DNA of 64,000 bases from Abyssibacter profundi (GTDB lineage Bacteria > Pseudomonadota > Gammaproteobacteria > Nevskiales > OUC007): the NCBI RefSeq assembly GCF_003151135.1, contig NZ_QEQK01000004.1, positions 62,001-126,000 of the forward strand, read 5' to 3'. The notes beneath the pieces are model-generated. The model ran no database searches. It saw nothing but the letters and a program-made list of their open reading frames with translations, and was not told the origin of the DNA. Below, piece after piece: positions 49,105 to 59,907 of the stretch. The position numbers were made by a program, and so were the translations under genes. Each line of letters begins with the position of its first letter. The stretch's first letter is position 1.

Positions 49105-50093
49105 GAGGGGCGCTGCCAGACCATGAGCAGGAAAAACGGACCACCGAGCAGGGCGGTGAGCACGCCGGCCGGTATCTCTGCCGGCGCGATCACACTGCGC
49201 GCGACCAGGTCCGCCCAGATGAGCAGGTTGGCGCCGGCGAGCGCGGACAGGGGGAGTAGCGGGCGCTGATCCGGGCCCACCCAGGTGCGCATCAAATGGG
49301 GAACAACCAATCCGACAAACGCAATGGTACCGACCAGAGCGACGGCTGTTCCCACGCCCAGGGCGACGGCAATGAGCACGGTGTTACGCAGCCGCTGGGG
49401 ACGCACACCCAGCGCCAGAGCATTGGCAGGCCCTAGCTGCAGCAGATTAAGTCCTCGAGCCAGGCGCCAGAGGCAAACGGCGGCCAACACCATCCACGGC
49501 AAACCAGAGGCCAACTGTCCGGCGGTGGGTCGGCTGAGGTCGCCGAACAGCCAGAAGCTCAGCTGCCGTAGCGCGCTGTCGCTGGCGATGTAGGTCAGCA
49601 GGGCGATCCCGGCTCCGGCCACCGCATTGATCGCGATGCCCGCGAGCAGCAGGGTGCCGTGATCTCCCGCCGCGCTGCGCAGGCCGATGCTGGCGATCAG
49701 TGCTGCGGTGGCCAGTGCACCGAAGAAAGCGGCCACAGGCAGGGCTGCGGCGGTTGCCACGGCGGGGCATAACACCAGCAGGCCGGCTGCCCCCAAAGCA
49801 GCCCCGGCCGACACTCCGACCAGCCCGGGTTCTGCGAGGGGGTTCTGAAAAAGTGCTTGCAGCGCCGCTCCGCTGGCGGCGAGCAAGCTGCCGGCGCAGA
49901 GCGCAGCCATCAGCCGGGGCAGGCGCAGCTCCAGCAAGACGAGGCGGGCGAGATCTGCATCTGCGCCAGCGCCCCACAGCAAAGCCCAGTTCAGCGCGGC
50001 AGGCCCGGCCGCCAGCGAAGTCAGGCTGCCTACGAGGAGGCCTGCCAGCAGGGCGCAGGCAGCAAAGCGGGGAGAGCGAAGAAGTGCGGGCAC
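49101..50093 (-). CDS. FecCD-family ABC transporter permease
   Basis: 330 residues, about nine to ten hydrophobic helices, with the family motifs RLPRLMAALCAGSLLAASGAALQALFQNPLAEPGLVGVSAGAALGA and FVGLVVPHLMRTWVGPDQRPLLPLSALAGANLLIWAD. Transports iron-siderophore, heme or cobalamin with the adjacent ATPase. Confidence 0.94.
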   Translation of the reverse strand: MPALLRSPRFAACALLAGLLVGSLTSLAAGPAALNWALLWGAGADADLARLVLLELRLPRLMAALCAGSLLAASGAALQALFQNPLAEPGLVGVSAGAALGAAGLLVLCPAVATAAALPVAAFFGALATAALIASIGLRSAAGDHGTLLLAGIAINAVAGAGIALLTYIASDSALRQLSFWLFGDLSRPTAGQLASGLPWMVLAAVCLWRLARGLNLLQLGPANALALGVRPQRLRNTVLIAVALGVGTAVALVGTIAFVGLVVPHLMRTWVGPDQRPLLPLSALAGANLLIWADLVARSVIAPAEIPAGVLTALLGGPFFLLMVWQRPS

Positions 50094-50174
50094 AGGTCGG
50101 CGAATTGAGGCTGAATGGCCCGAGTGTAGCCTGCAGGCTCAAGAGACCTGCGGGCTCTGGTAGAATCTCGCGCC

Positions 50175-50261
<87 letters not shown>

Positions 50262-50321
50262 ATTATTCATTCTTGACCGTCCTGCCCCCGGGCACGCGGT
50301 TCTCAACAGCAGACACCTAGC

Positions 50322-51653
50322 ATGGAAGTATCCGTAGAACAGTCCGAAGGCCTTCGTCGACGCCTGAGCGTCGAAATCCCGGCAGATCAGCTCGAGCAGG
50401 CGTTTAGCACGCGCATCAAGCAGATGGGCCAGCGCGCCAAGGTGCCGGGATTCCGTCCGGGCAAAGTGCCCACGAAGGTTCTGGTTCAGCGCTACGGAGA
50501 TGCTGCGCGTGCCGAGGCAGTGGAAGAACTGCTGCGCACGACCTACCCGAAGGCCATCGAGGAATCCGAACTCAAGCCTGCCGGGTATCCGACGTTTGAC
50601 ATCCAGGCAGAAGTAGTCGGCGAGCCGCTCAAGTACACCGCGAGCTTCGAGGTGTATCCCGAAGTCACGCTGACCGGTCTGGACGGCCTGAAGGTCGAGC
50701 GGCCGCAGGTTGAGATTGGTGAAGACGATGTCGAGCGGACCCTGGGCACGATCAAGGAGCAGCACCGCAAGTGGGTTGCCGTGGACCGTCCTGCCGCCAA
50801 GGGCGACAAGATGAAGCTTGATTTCGTCGGCAAGCTGGATGGCGAGGCATTTGAAGGCGGCGCTGCCGAGGCGGCGGAAGTGGAGCTGGGCGCCGGTCGT
50901 TTCATCCCCAGCATGGAAGAAGCCCTGGTCGGACTGACAGCCGGTACCGAAACCACGATCGACGTCAGCTTCCCGGATGACTATCAGGCGGAGAATCTCA
51001 AGGGCAAGGACACGCAGTTCGAAGTCAAGATTCTAAGCGTTGAAGCCGGTGAAGATCCTGCGCTGGATGACCCGGAACTGCTGAAGTCCCTGGGCGTTGA
51101 AGAGTCGGCAGGTGAGGCCGGTTTGCGTGCCAAGGTGCGCGAGCAGCTCGAGCGTGAACGTGACAAGGCCGTGTCCGGCAAGGTCAAGGAGCAGGTCATG
51201 GACGGGCTGCTGGCAGCCAATCCTATCGATGTGCCGCAGGCGATGGTGGACGAGGAAATTCAGCGCATGCGTCAGGAAGCCGTTCAGCGTTTCGGCAATA
51301 TGCCGAACAACGATCCGGACGCGATGGCGCGGATGCTCCCCGATGACCTGTTCAAGGACAATGCCACCAAACGCGTCGCCTTATCCTTGCTGATCTCCGA
51401 AGTGATTCAAGAAAAGCAGGTCAAGGTCGAAGAAGAGGATATCGATGCCGTGCTGGCGCGGTACGCCTCTGAACTCGCGGACACTGAGCAGGCGATGCAG
51501 TACTATCGATCCCAGCCGCAGATCATGCAGCAGTTCCAGGCCCTGGCCATGGAAGAGCGCGTGGTCGACGTGCTGCTGGAGGGCGCGACCGTGACGGACC
51601 AGTCCGTGACGTTCGATGACCTCATGAACCCGAACAACGAGACCGCTGAATGA
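50322..51653 (+). CDS. tig: trigger factor
   Basis: Ribosome-bound chaperone, 443 residues: N-terminal ribosome-binding domain ([20 protein letters not shown]...[11 protein letters not shown], with the GFRPGK-type signature), an FKBP-type PPIase domain near residues 150-240 ([20 protein letters not shown]), and the C-terminal substrate-holding arms. Overlaps clpP by 4 bp. Confidence 0.98.
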   Translation: MEVSVEQSEGLRRRLSVEIPADQLEQAFSTRIKQMGQRAKVPGFRPGKVPTKVLVQRYGDAARAEAVEELLRTTYPKAIEESELKPAGYPTFDIQAEVVGEPLKYTASFEVYPEVTLTGLDGLKVERPQVEIGEDDVERTLGTIKEQHRKWVAVDRPAAKGDKMKLDFVGKLDGEAFEGGAAEAAEVELGAGRFIPSMEEALVGLTAGTETTIDVSFPDDYQAENLKGKDTQFEVKILSVEAGEDPALDDPELLKSLGVEESAGEAGLRAKVREQLERERDKAVSGKVKEQVMDGLLAANPIDVPQAMVDEEIQRMRQEAVQRFGNMPNNDPDAMARMLPDDLFKDNATKRVALSLLISEVIQEKQVKVEEEDIDAVLARYASELADTEQAMQYYRSQPQIMQQFQALAMEERVVDVLLEGATVTDQSVTFDDLMNPNNETAE

Positions 51654-52270
51654 ATGAACGCGCACTGAATCTGGTCCCGATGGTCATCGAGCAGACCCCA
51701 AGGGGGGAACGCTCGTTCGACATCTACTCACGGCTGCTCAAGGAGCGTGTCGTGTTCGTGGTCGGGCCGATTGACGATCACATGGCCAATTTGATCGTTG
51801 CGCAACTGCTGTTCCTGGAGTCCGAAAACCCGGACAAGGACATCAACCTGTATATCAACTCCCCCGGCGGTTCCGTGACCGCCGGGCTGTCGATCTACGA
51901 CACCATGGAGTTCATCAAGCCGGATGTAGCGACCATGTGCATCGGCCAGGCGGCCAGCATGGGGGCTGTGCTGCTGGCAGGTGGCACGCAGGGCAAGCGC
52001 TTTGCGTTGCCGCATTCCCGCGTGATGATTCACCAGCCGCTGGGTGGATTTCAGGGTCAGGCCACAGACATCGAAATACACGCCAAGGAAATCCTCTTCA
52101 TTCGTGAGCGTTTGAACGAAATTCTGGCACGTCATACCGGCCAGCCGCTCGATAAGATCTCCAAGGACACGGACCGGGATTTCTTCCTTTCGGGAGAAGC
52201 CGCCAAGGAATATGGTCTGATAGACGAAGTGCTGGATCGCCGGCCGGGAACGGAGACCGAACAATCCTGA
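51650..52270 (+). CDS. clpP: ATP-dependent Clp protease proteolytic subunit
   Basis: 206-residue serine protease. Catalytic Ser in [15 protein letters not shown], His in [13 protein letters not shown], and Asp in [21 protein letters not shown]. Coupled to tig and followed by clpX. Confidence 0.98.
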   Translation: MNERALNLVPMVIEQTPRGERSFDIYSRLLKERVVFVVGPIDDHMANLIVAQLLFLESENPDKDINLYINSPGGSVTAGLSIYDTMEFIKPDVATMCIGQAASMGAVLLAGGTQGKRFALPHSRVMIHQPLGGFQGQATDIEIHAKEILFIRERLNEILARHTGQPLDKISKDTDRDFFLSGEAAKEYGLIDEVLDRRPGTETEQS

Positions 52271-52363
52271 GCGAATCCGTCGGGTCCGGATCTTGCTTGA
52301 ACCCTTGCGTACCGTTTGGGCGGAGTGCCCGGACGGTCGCCGAGACGAAACGACGAAACGCTG

Positions 52364-53644
52364 ATGGCTAACGAATCAAAAAATGGGAACGGACGGGTCC
52401 TCTATTGCTCCTTCTGCGGGAAGAGCGAACACGAGGTCCGTAAACTCATTGCCGGTCCCTCCGTGTTCATCTGCGATGAATGCGTCGAACTGTGCAACGA
52501 CATCATCCGGGAGGAGCTCCAGGCCAAGCCGGTCAACCAGGGGCTGCCAAAGCCCCAGGAAATCAAGGCTGTGCTGGATGAGTACGTCATCGGGCAGGAA
52601 GCGGCCAAGAAGGTCCTCGCTGTCGCGGTGTACAACCACTACAAGCGGTTGGGTGCCAAGGGTGTGGACGACGGTGTCGAACTGCAGAAGTCCAATATCC
52701 TGTTGATCGGGCCGACCGGCTCCGGCAAGACGCTGCTGGCCGAAACACTGGCGCGGCTGCTGGATGTTCCATTCGCGATCGCCGATGCCACGACGTTAAC
52801 CGAAGCGGGCTATGTCGGTGAAGACGTCGAGAACATCATCCAGAAGCTGTTGCAGAAGTGCGACTACGAGGTCGAGAAGGCCCAGCGCGGCATCGTCTAC
52901 ATTGACGAAATCGACAAGATCTCTCGCAAGAGCGAGAACCCGTCCATCACCCGTGACGTCTCGGGTGAGGGCGTCCAGCAGGCGCTGCTCAAGCTGATCG
53001 AAGGGACGATGGCCTCGGTGCCACCCCAGGGTGGGCGCAAGCATCCGCAGCAGGAGTTCCTGCAGGTGGACACCTCCGGAATCCTTTTTGTCTGTGGTGG
53101 CGCATTCGCCGGCCTGGATAAGGTCATTCGTGACCGCTCTGAGAAGTCGGGCATCGGATTTGGCGCAAGCGTCAAGAGCAAGGACGACAGCCGCGACCTT
53201 GGTGAGGTGCTGGCGAACGTCGAGCCCGAAGATCTGGTTCGCTACGGCTTGATTCCGGAATTTGTTGGCCGTCTCCCGGTCGTGGCCACGCTGGAAGAGC
53301 TGGACGAGGATGCGCTGATTTCGATTCTCTGCGAGCCCAAGAACGCGTTGACCAAGCAGTACGCCAAGTTGTTTGACATGGAAGACTGCGAGCTGGAGTT
53401 CCGCGAGGACGCCTTGCGCGCCGTGGCGGCAAAGGCAAAAGAACGCAAGACGGGCGCGCGCGGGCTGCGCACCATTCTCGAGCGCATCCTGCTCGATGTC
53501 ATGTATGACCTGCCGTCCATGGAAAACGCGGCCAAGGTGGTCGTGGATGATGCGGTGGTTCGTGGCGATGCCCGGCCGTACATCGTGTACGAGAACCCCC
53601 AGGAGTCGCTGCCCGAGGCATCTAACGTCAAGTCATCGGCCTGA
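52364..53644 (+). CDS. clpX: ATP-dependent Clp protease ATP-binding subunit ClpX
   Basis: AAA+ unfoldase of 426 residues from ATG 52364; the upstream in-frame extension to 52316 is not needed. N-terminal zinc domain C-x2-C...C-x2-C ([11 protein letters not shown]...[10 protein letters not shown]), Walker A GPTGSGKT, Walker [11 protein letters not shown], the pore loop GYVGED, and a C-terminal sensor-2 domain ([17 protein letters not shown]). Confidence 0.98.
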   Translation: MANESKNGNGRVLYCSFCGKSEHEVRKLIAGPSVFICDECVELCNDIIREELQAKPVNQGLPKPQEIKAVLDEYVIGQEAAKKVLAVAVYNHYKRLGAKGVDDGVELQKSNILLIGPTGSGKTLLAETLARLLDVPFAIADATTLTEAGYVGEDVENIIQKLLQKCDYEVEKAQRGIVYIDEIDKISRKSENPSITRDVSGEGVQQALLKLIEGTMASVPPQGGRKHPQQEFLQVDTSGILFVCGGAFAGLDKVIRDRSEKSGIGFGASVKSKDDSRDLGEVLANVEPEDLVRYGLIPEFVGRLPVVATLEELDEDALISILCEPKNALTKQYAKLFDMEDCELEFREDALRAVAAKAKERKTGARGLRTILERILLDVMYDLPSMENAAKVVVDDAVVRGDARPYIVYENPQESLPEASNVKSSA

Positions 53645-53725
53645 CAGGGCGCCGGCGAGATGGCCAGCGCTTGAAATCGCGTTGGCCGGTCGCATTTAGA
53701 GGGCAATCCAGAATTAGGCGCATGC

Positions 53726-56116
53726 ATGTCTGAAGAACAGCAAGTCCCCGTCCTGCCACTGCGCGATGTCGTGGTGTATCCCCACATGGCGATTCCGCTG
53801 TTCGTGGGGCGGGATAAGTCCGTTAACGCGCTAAATGCCGCGATGGCGGATGACAAGAAGATCTTGCTGGTCGCCCAGCGCGAAGCCGAGACCGACGATC
53901 CCGGTCTTGAGGACGTGTACGAAGTCGGAACGCTCGCCAGCATTCTCCAATTGCTCAAGCTGCCGGATGGCACGCGCAAGGTCTTGGTCGAAGGTACCGA
54001 GCGTGCTCGACTCACCAGCTTCAGCGAACGTGAAGATGGCTATGTTGTCGCTGATTACACGCATTTTGACGAGCAGGACGAGGACGACAGCCGTGAGCTC
54101 GATGCTCTGGTGCGGTCGGTGCTTGGACTATTCGAGCAGTACGTCAAACTCAACAAGAAGACGCCCGCCGAGCTGTTGCCGTCACTGACGAGCATGGATG
54201 ATGCGGGCCGGCTTGCCGATACCATCGCCGCGCATCTGAGCCTGCGTCTGGAAGACAAGCAAACCATTCTCGAAGCAGACAGCCCGCGGGCGCGTCTCGA
54301 ACACATCGTCGCCCTCATCGAGGGTGAGATCGACATCCTCCAAATCGAAAAGCGCATCCGTGGCCGCGTTAAGCAGCAGATGGAGAAGTCTCAGCGCGAG
54401 TACTACCTGAATGAGCAGATGAAGGCCATTCAGAAAGAACTCGGCGAGATGGAAGACGCGCCGAACGAGATGGAGGAAATCGAGAACAAGATTGAAAAGG
54501 CGGGCATGCCGAAGGCGGTTAAGGCCAAGGCGATGACCGAGTTCAACAAGCTCAAGATGATGTCGCCCATGTCGGCCGAGGCGACAGTCGTCCGCAATTA
54601 CCTGGACGCGCTCACCGGGGCGCCCTGGAAAAAGCGGACGAAGACGCGCATTGATGTCGAGCGCGCCCAGGATCAACTTGACGAGGACCACTACGGTCTG
54701 GAATCGGTTAAGGAACGGATCCTCGAGTACCTCGCGGTTCAGAGCCGCGTGCGCAAACTGCGTGGTCCGATTCTTTGCTTGGTCGGTCCGCCGGGTGTCG
54801 GTAAGACGTCCTTGGGTCAATCGATTGCACGTGCTGTGAATCGGAAGTTCGTCCGCATGAGTCTGGGCGGCGTACGTGATGAAGCCGAGATTCGCGGTCA
54901 CCGCCGGACCTACATCGGGGCCATGCCCGGCAAGATTGTTCAAAATCTCACCAAGACCGGCGTGCGTAATCCGCTGTTTCTGCTCGACGAGATCGACAAG
55001 ATGGCCATGGATTTTCGCGGTGACCCGGCATCGGCGCTGCTGGAAGTCCTCGACCCCGAACAGAACAACACCTTTAATGATCACTATCTGGAGGTCGACT
55101 TCGACCTGTCGGATGTGATGTTTGTGGCCACGGCCAATACCTTGAATATTCCGGGGCCGCTGCTGGATCGCATGGAAGTGATTCGCCTGCCGGGCTACAC
55201 CGAGGACGAAAAGGTCAACATCGCCCAGCGTTACCTGTTGCCCAAGGCCATCAAGGACAACGGTCTGCAAGCCGAAGAGCTGTCGGTGTCCGAAGGTGCG
55301 ATCCGCGATGCGGTGCGCCTGTACACCCGCGAAGCTGGCGTACGCAATCTGGAACGGCTGATGGCCAAGGTGGCCCGGAAGGTCGTCAAGCAGTTGGTTG
55401 AAGATCCCAAGCGCGGGCCGGTGCAGGTCACGGTGCGCAATCTCAATAACTATCTCGGCGTCCCACAGTTCCGCTATGGCCAAGCTGAAGGCGAGAATCG
55501 GATTGGTCAGGTCACCGGTCTGGCCTGGACCGAGGTGGGGGGCGAGCTGCTAACCGTCGAAACGGCTGTCGTCGCAGGCAAGGGCCGACTCACACATACG
55601 GGGAGCCTTGGCGATGTGATGAAGGAATCCGTCCAGGCTGCGCTGACCGTGGTTCGTAGTCGTGCCGATACGCTGGGCGTGAAATCCGAGTTCCAGCAGG
55701 AGACGGACATCCATGTGCATGTTCCTGAAGGGGCCACGCCGAAAGATGGCCCGTCAGCGGGCATCGCCATGACCACGGCTTTGGTCTCCGCGCTGACGAA
55801 GATCCCGGTGCGCGCTGACGTGGCCATGACCGGCGAAATCACTCTACGTGGTGAGGTGCTGCCCATTGGTGGCCTCAAGGAGAAGCTGCTGGCGGCGCAT
55901 CGAGGTGGCATCAAGACCGTGGTGATTCCTCACGAGAACACCAAGGACCTGGCGGATATCCCCGCCAACATTAAGAATAAGTTGAACATCGAGCCGGTGC
56001 GCTGGATCGATGACGTCCTGCGCCTGGCGTTGGAGCATATGCCCGAGCCGGGCGAGGGTGAGTCGTCCACCCCGGCTGCCGCCGGGGAGGGTGCAGAGGC
56101 CGCTCGAGCCCACTGA
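53726..56116 (+). CDS. lon: endopeptidase La (Lon protease)
   Basis: 796 residues: N-terminal substrate domain ([26 protein letters not shown]), AAA+ domain with [15 protein letters not shown] and FLLDEIDKM, and the protease domain with the catalytic Ser in [14 protein letters not shown] and its Lys about 43 residues on. A heat-shock-type promoter was looked for upstream, but none is clear. Confidence 0.98.
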   Translation: MSEEQQVPVLPLRDVVVYPHMAIPLFVGRDKSVNALNAAMADDKKILLVAQREAETDDPGLEDVYEVGTLASILQLLKLPDGTRKVLVEGTERARLTSFSEREDGYVVADYTHFDEQDEDDSRELDALVRSVLGLFEQYVKLNKKTPAELLPSLTSMDDAGRLADTIAAHLSLRLEDKQTILEADSPRARLEHIVALIEGEIDILQIEKRIRGRVKQQMEKSQREYYLNEQMKAIQKELGEMEDAPNEMEEIENKIEKAGMPKAVKAKAMTEFNKLKMMSPMSAEATVVRNYLDALTGAPWKKRTKTRIDVERAQDQLDEDHYGLESVKERILEYLAVQSRVRKLRGPILCLVGPPGVGKTSLGQSIARAVNRKFVRMSLGGVRDEAEIRGHRRTYIGAMPGKIVQNLTKTGVRNPLFLLDEIDKMAMDFRGDPASALLEVLDPEQNNTFNDHYLEVDFDLSDVMFVATANTLNIPGPLLDRMEVIRLPGYTEDEKVNIAQRYLLPKAIKDNGLQAEELSVSEGAIRDAVRLYTREAGVRNLERLMAKVARKVVKQLVEDPKRGPVQVTVRNLNNYLGVPQFRYGQAEGENRIGQVTGLAWTEVGGELLTVETAVVAGKGRLTHTGSLGDVMKESVQAALTVVRSRADTLGVKSEFQQETDIHVHVPEGATPKDGPSAGIAMTTALVSALTKIPVRADVAMTGEITLRGEVLPIGGLKEKLLAAHRGGIKTVVIPHENTKDLADIPANIKNKLNIEPVRWIDDVLRLALEHMPEPGEGESSTPAAAGEGAEAARAH

Positions 56117-56130
56117 TCGTGTCAAGCCAA

Positions 56131-56156
56131 AAAAACCGCGTCATTTCGCGGTTTTT
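56131..56156 (+). terminator. lon terminator
   Basis: Perfect 10-bp stem AAAAACCGCG / CGCGGTTTTT with a 6-nt loop, ending in a T-run, 15 nt after the lon stop. Confidence 0.9.
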
Positions 56157-56159
56157 CGG

Positions 56160-56189
56160 TTGACGCTCTTCTCGGCGCACTGCTATAAA
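56160..56189 (+). promoter_or_regulatory. hup promoter
   Basis: TTGACG at 56160-56165, an 18-bp spacer and TATAAA at 56184-56189, giving a leader of about 200 nt before the HU gene. The leader (56196-56395) has no reading frame of note. It ends in GAGGGGATCCTC, where the GAGGGGA could serve as the ribosome site. Confidence 0.6.
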
Positions 56190-56395
56190 ACGTCTAAGCC
56201 CGTGCCTCGGGCGACCGACATTTCAAGGGACAGAGAACATACGCCGGTCAGGGACGTGGACCGACATAACGAGCGCGGCACGCAAGCTGCGTCGGTGGGG
56301 CTTTCACGATTCACAACTCCCTTGGGATTGCTAACAGTGAGATGCACAGCAGCGCATCCACGATATACACACGTTATTGAGGGGATCCTCGTACT

Positions 56396-56668
56396 ATGAA
56401 CAAGACTGAACTCGTCATGCTGGTTGCCGAATCCACCGGCCTGTCCAAGGCAGACGCCGCTCGTGCCGTTGACGCCGTGTTTGATGGCATCACGGCTTCC
56501 CTCAAGAAGGGTGACAAGGTGTCGCTGGTTGGTTTCGGTACCTTCGCTGTTCGTGATCGCGCCGCCCGTACCGGCCGCAATCCGAAGACCGGCGAGACCA
56601 TCGAAATCGCCGCAGGCAAGACGCCTGGATTTAAGGCTGGTAAAGCGCTGAAAGACGCGATAAAATAA
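56396..56668 (+). CDS. hupB: DNA-binding protein HU
   Basis: 90-residue histone-like protein: [32 protein letters not shown], the arm [44 protein letters not shown]. Follows lon, as hupB does in E. coli and Pseudomonas. Confidence 0.98.
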   Translation: MNKTELVMLVAESTGLSKADAARAVDAVFDGITASLKKGDKVSLVGFGTFAVRDRAARTGRNPKTGETIEIAAGKTPGFKAGKALKDAIK

Positions 56669-56694
56669 CTCGCGTCGGGCAAGTAGCCCTACGG

Positions 56695-56724
56695 AAAACC
56701 CAGGCGGTCGCCGTCTGGGTTTTC
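56695..56724 (+). terminator. hup terminator
   Basis: Stem AAAACCCAGGCGG with CCGTCTGGGTTTT (one wobble or mismatch) followed by CTT. It ends only 6-7 nt before tRNA-Val. Confidence 0.75.
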
Positions 56725-56730
56725 TTATCA

Positions 56731-56806
56731 GGGTGCTTAGCTCAGCTGGTAGAGCGTCGCCCTTACAAGGCGAATGTCGGCGGTTCGATCCCGTCAGCAC
56801 CCACCA
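56731..56806 (+). tRNA. tRNA-Val(TAC)
   Basis: 76-nt tRNA, acceptor GGGTGCT / AGCACCC, anticodon TAC in CCTTACAAGG, CCA encoded. Confidence 0.97.
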
Positions 56807-56831
56807 GTTACAATAAGATTTCAAGTTTCGC

Positions 56832-56908
56832 GGAGCGGTAGTTCAGTTGGTTAGAATACCGGCCTGTCACGCCGGGGGTCGCGGGTTCGAGTCCCGTCCG
56901 CTCCGCCA
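56832..56908 (+). tRNA. tRNA-Asp(GTC)
   Basis: 77-nt tRNA, acceptor GGAGCGG / CCGCTCC, anticodon GTC in CCTGTCACG, CCA encoded. Substrate of both queuosine modification (QueF pathway) and GluQ-RS encoded in this window. Confidence 0.97.
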
Positions 56909-56917
56909 TATCCGAAC

Positions 56918-56940
56918 CGGCGCCTTAGGGCGCCGTTTCT
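56918..56940 (+). terminator. terminator after tRNA-Asp
   Basis: Seven-bp perfect stem CGGCGCC / GGCGCCG, loop TTAG, followed by TTTCTTT. Confidence 0.8.
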
Positions 56941-56956
56941 TTATCTGGCAGTCGCT

Positions 56957-58921
56957 ATGTTGCAGTCTATCCGTGAGTCCACGTCCGGGCCGTTTGCCTG
57001 GATTGTTGTTGCGATCATCACTGTCCCGTTTGCGTTCTTCGGAATCGAGACCTTCCGATCAGGTGGAGGAGATGCCACGGTCGCGAAGGTGGGCGATGAG
57101 AAGATCACCCAGCGCGAGCTACAGGTCGGCTACGAGCAGCGTTACCAGCGCCTGCAGCAGATGATGGGTGAAAGCTTCGACCCCTCGCTGATCCAGGGGC
57201 CACAGTTCCGCCGTACCGTCCTGGACGATATGGTCAGAGAGCAGGTCATCAGCAGTTACGTAGACGATTCCGGTTTGCGTGGCACCGACGCCGCAGTGTT
57301 CGACTATCTGCAGCAAGTTCCGGCTTTCCAGGTCGATGGTGAGTTCTCCCCGCAGGCCTATCGGGACACGTTGTCGGCAAATCGTCGGCAGCCCGATGCG
57401 TTTGAAGCACAGGTTGCGGCGTCCATTGCAACGGAGCAGCTGCAGTTGGCGATCGGGCAATCGGCGCTCGTGGCCCCAGGGGAAGTCGATCTGGCGTACC
57501 GCATGCAGCATCAGCAGCGGCGTTTTTCGCAGGTGACCTTCACCATTGCCGATTTCCGTGATGATGTGTCGGTGAGCGAAGAGGACATCCAGGCCAGGTA
57601 CGAAGCCCAGTCTCAACGCTATACCACCCCTGAACAAATCCGCCTGCACTACATCGAGGTCAATCAGTCGCAGCTCACACCCACGGGTGAGCCCGATGAG
57701 GAGGCGCTGCGCGCAGTCTACGAAGACCAGCGTGGTCGATTCACCACGCCCGAGGCGCGGAAAACGTCACATATTCTGATCAAGACCGGGGATCGGAGTC
57801 ATGGTGACGCCAAGGCGTTGGCCGAAGAGGCACGTTCGCGAATTGTGGAGGGTGGGGAGTCCTTCGATGAGGTGGCCCGTGAACTGTCCGAAGATGGCGG
57901 TTCCGCCCAATCAGGCGGTGATCTGGACTGGGTCGAGCGTGGCGTGATGGTGCCTGAGTTTGAAGATGCCTTGTTCGCAATGGAGGAAGGCGAAGTCAGT
58001 CTCCCCGTTGAAACCGACTTCGGTTGGCACATCATCAAGCTGGAATCGATTCGGGCTGAAACGACCAAGCCCTTTGATGACGCGGACGTCCAGGCGCGTA
58101 TTCGGGAAATCTATCAGCGCGATGCTGCGGCCGAGCGTTTCCAATCCTTAACGGAGGAGCTGGAGACCTTGGCCTATGAGTCACTCGACGCCTTGGAGCC
58201 CGCGGCAGAGGCAACCGGCTTGCCGCTGGAGCAGACGGATTGGTTTAGTCGTCAGGGTGGTGCGGGTATCGCAGCGAACGACGACGTGATCGAAACGGCA
58301 TTTTCTCCGATTGTCCTGGAAGATGGGGAGAACAGCCGCTTGATTGAAATCGAGCCCGGTCGGGTGGTCGTGGTCCGAGTAAGCGATCGGCAACCGGAGG
58401 AGCTGCGACCCTTGGACGACGTGAGAGAAGAGATTCGCAGCGAGCTGGTGAACGAAGCCGCCGCGGCCAAGGCGCGACAGCAGGCGGAGTCGCTACTGAC
58501 CAGCCTCAAGGACACCGGAACCTTCTCCGCTGCACTGTCTGCGCAGGCCCTGGAGAAAACCGTGATCGATTCCGGGCTGATCGAGCGTGACGAGACGGAG
58601 GGCCGTGGTGGCGCTCGGTTAAGCCCACGCGTGGTCAGAACGATCTTCTCACAGCCGCGGTCTGCCGCCGGTCAGCCTGAGGGCATGGGCCAGCTGACCG
58701 TTGCGGGGGGTGACGTTGTGGTCTATGCCCTGGAAACGGTCGAAGACCCTCGTGTACCCACCGCGGGTGCTGAACGGCAGACGGTTGCGGACCGTGCCGC
58801 TGCACTGGCCGCACGACAGGAGCTGGCGGCTTGGGAAGCAGCCGTACGTGCAGAGACCCGCATCAAGGTCTATGAAGATGTGCTGGCCCAGCAGATTGAA
58901 GACAGTGCGCCGCCGTACTAG
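56957..58921 (+). CDS. ppiD: peptidyl-prolyl isomerase/periplasmic chaperone PpiD
   Basis: 654 residues. One N-terminal membrane anchor (FAWIVVAIITVPFAFFGIETF), a SurA-like chaperone region, and a parvulin domain around residues 265-365 (RKTSHILIKTGDRSHGDAKALAEEARSRI...GGDLDWVERGVMVPEFEDALF). Acts at the Sec translocon exit in the periplasm. Gene order hup-tRNAs-ppiD is Pseudomonas-like. Confidence 0.96.
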   Translation: MLQSIRESTSGPFAWIVVAIITVPFAFFGIETFRSGGGDATVAKVGDEKITQRELQVGYEQRYQRLQQMMGESFDPSLIQGPQFRRTVLDDMVREQVISSYVDDSGLRGTDAAVFDYLQQVPAFQVDGEFSPQAYRDTLSANRRQPDAFEAQVAASIATEQLQLAIGQSALVAPGEVDLAYRMQHQQRRFSQVTFTIADFRDDVSVSEEDIQARYEAQSQRYTTPEQIRLHYIEVNQSQLTPTGEPDEEALRAVYEDQRGRFTTPEARKTSHILIKTGDRSHGDAKALAEEARSRIVEGGESFDEVARELSEDGGSAQSGGDLDWVERGVMVPEFEDALFAMEEGEVSLPVETDFGWHIIKLESIRAETTKPFDDADVQARIREIYQRDAAAERFQSLTEELETLAYESLDALEPAAEATGLPLEQTDWFSRQGGAGIAANDDVIETAFSPIVLEDGENSRLIEIEPGRVVVVRVSDRQPEELRPLDDVREEIRSELVNEAAAAKARQQAESLLTSLKDTGTFSAALSAQALEKTVIDSGLIERDETEGRGGARLSPRVVRTIFSQPRSAAGQPEGMGQLTVAGGDVVVYALETVEDPRVPTAGAERQTVADRAAALAARQELAAWEAAVRAETRIKVYEDVLAQQIEDSAPPY

Positions 58922-58947
58922 TCATCAAGCCGTATGAGCGAGCAAAC

Positions 58948-58974
58948 AAAAAGCCGGCATCATGCCGGCTTTTT
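58948..58974. terminator. bidirectional terminator between ppiD and fabI
   Basis: Perfect 12-bp stem AAAAAGCCGGCA / TGCCGGCTTTTT with loop TCA, usable from both convergent genes. Confidence 0.9.
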
Positions 58975-59027
58975 GCTGTGTGGCGCCGCTTTTGCCAGGG
59001 GCCGCCCTACGGTTGGCGAGTAAGGCC

Positions 59028-59825
59028 TCAGGGGCTGCGAGACTCGGCGCCTGGCATCCCCTGGATGTGATAACCGGCATCAACGTAGATGATCTCTCCG
59101 GTGATTCCGGAGGCCAGATCACTACAAAGAAACGCAGCCGTGTTACCGACTTCGACGGGTTCAACATTGCGCCTTAGCGGAGATGCTTCGCTGGTCGCAT
59201 TGAGCATGTCGCGAAAGCCTGAAATTCCCGCCGCCGCAAGCGTTTTGATCGGGCCGGCTGACACCCCATTGACACGGATACCCCTGGGGCCGAGTTCAGC
59301 GGCCATATAGCGCACGGATGCTTCAAGACTGGCTTTGGCCGGGCCCATGACGTTGTAGCCGGGTAATGCACGCTCGGCACCCAGGTAACTCAAGGTGAGC
59401 AGGGCCCCGCCATCGGACATCAGCGGATAAAAGGCCTTGCCCAATGCGGCAAAGCTATAGGCACTGATGTCATGCGCAATACCGAAACCCTCGCGCGTCA
59501 CTGACTCAAGAAAACCGCCCTTGAGCAGTTCGCGGGGTGCGAAGCCGATGGAGTGGACAACGATATCGATACCACCCCAGTGCGCCTCGATGGCTTGACG
59601 GGCCTGTACGATCTCGTCGTCCGAGGTCACGTCCAGCGGCAGGCAGAGTTCAGCCGAATACTCCTCAGCAGCCGCTTCTACACGACTTTTCAGTTTGTCT
59701 CCGGCGTAGCTCAGCGCAAGACGCGCCCCCTGGCCATGCATGACCTCAGCAATACCTGAGGCGATAGAGCGAGGACTGGCGATGCCTGTGATGAGTGCGC
59801 GCTTTCCATCGAGAAATCCGTTCAT
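59028..59825 (-). CDS. fabI: enoyl-[acyl-carrier-protein] reductase (NADH)
   Basis: Last step of fatty-acid elongation. 265 residues: [20 protein letters not shown] with the FabI-specific loop, catalytic Tyr-x6-Lys in [20 protein letters not shown], and [13 protein letters not shown] lining the triclosan/substrate pocket. A strong ribosome site (GGAGAGGAGAC directly before ATG) includes GAGGAGAC, which is exactly complementary to GTCTCCTC exposed in the two small-RNA candidates at 21.5-21.8 kb. Confidence 0.97.
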   Translation of the reverse strand: MNGFLDGKRALITGIASPRSIASGIAEVMHGQGARLALSYAGDKLKSRVEAAAEEYSAELCLPLDVTSDDEIVQARQAIEAHWGGIDIVVHSIGFAPRELLKGGFLESVTREGFGIAHDISAYSFAALGKAFYPLMSDGGALLTLSYLGAERALPGYNVMGPAKASLEASVRYMAAELGPRGIRVNGVSAGPIKTLAAAGISGFRDMLNATSEASPLRRNVEPVEVGNTAAFLCSDLASGITGEIIYVDAGYHIQGMPGAESRSP

Positions 59826-59907
59826 GTCTCCTCTCCTTGTTCGCCCCGAGGGCCTTCGGCGTCGCTATGCGCTTTCGCCGGTTGCACCCTGGTTCACTGT
59901 CAGCCGT

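Noticed and set aside
48352-50093. Complete siderophore or heme uptake locus
   Set aside because: Only the ATPase and permease are present. No binding protein, receptor or Fur-type site was found next to them, so the substrate is left open.
54182-55483. 433-residue minus-strand frame inside lon
   Set aside because: Same explanation: antisense shadow of a strong coding gene.
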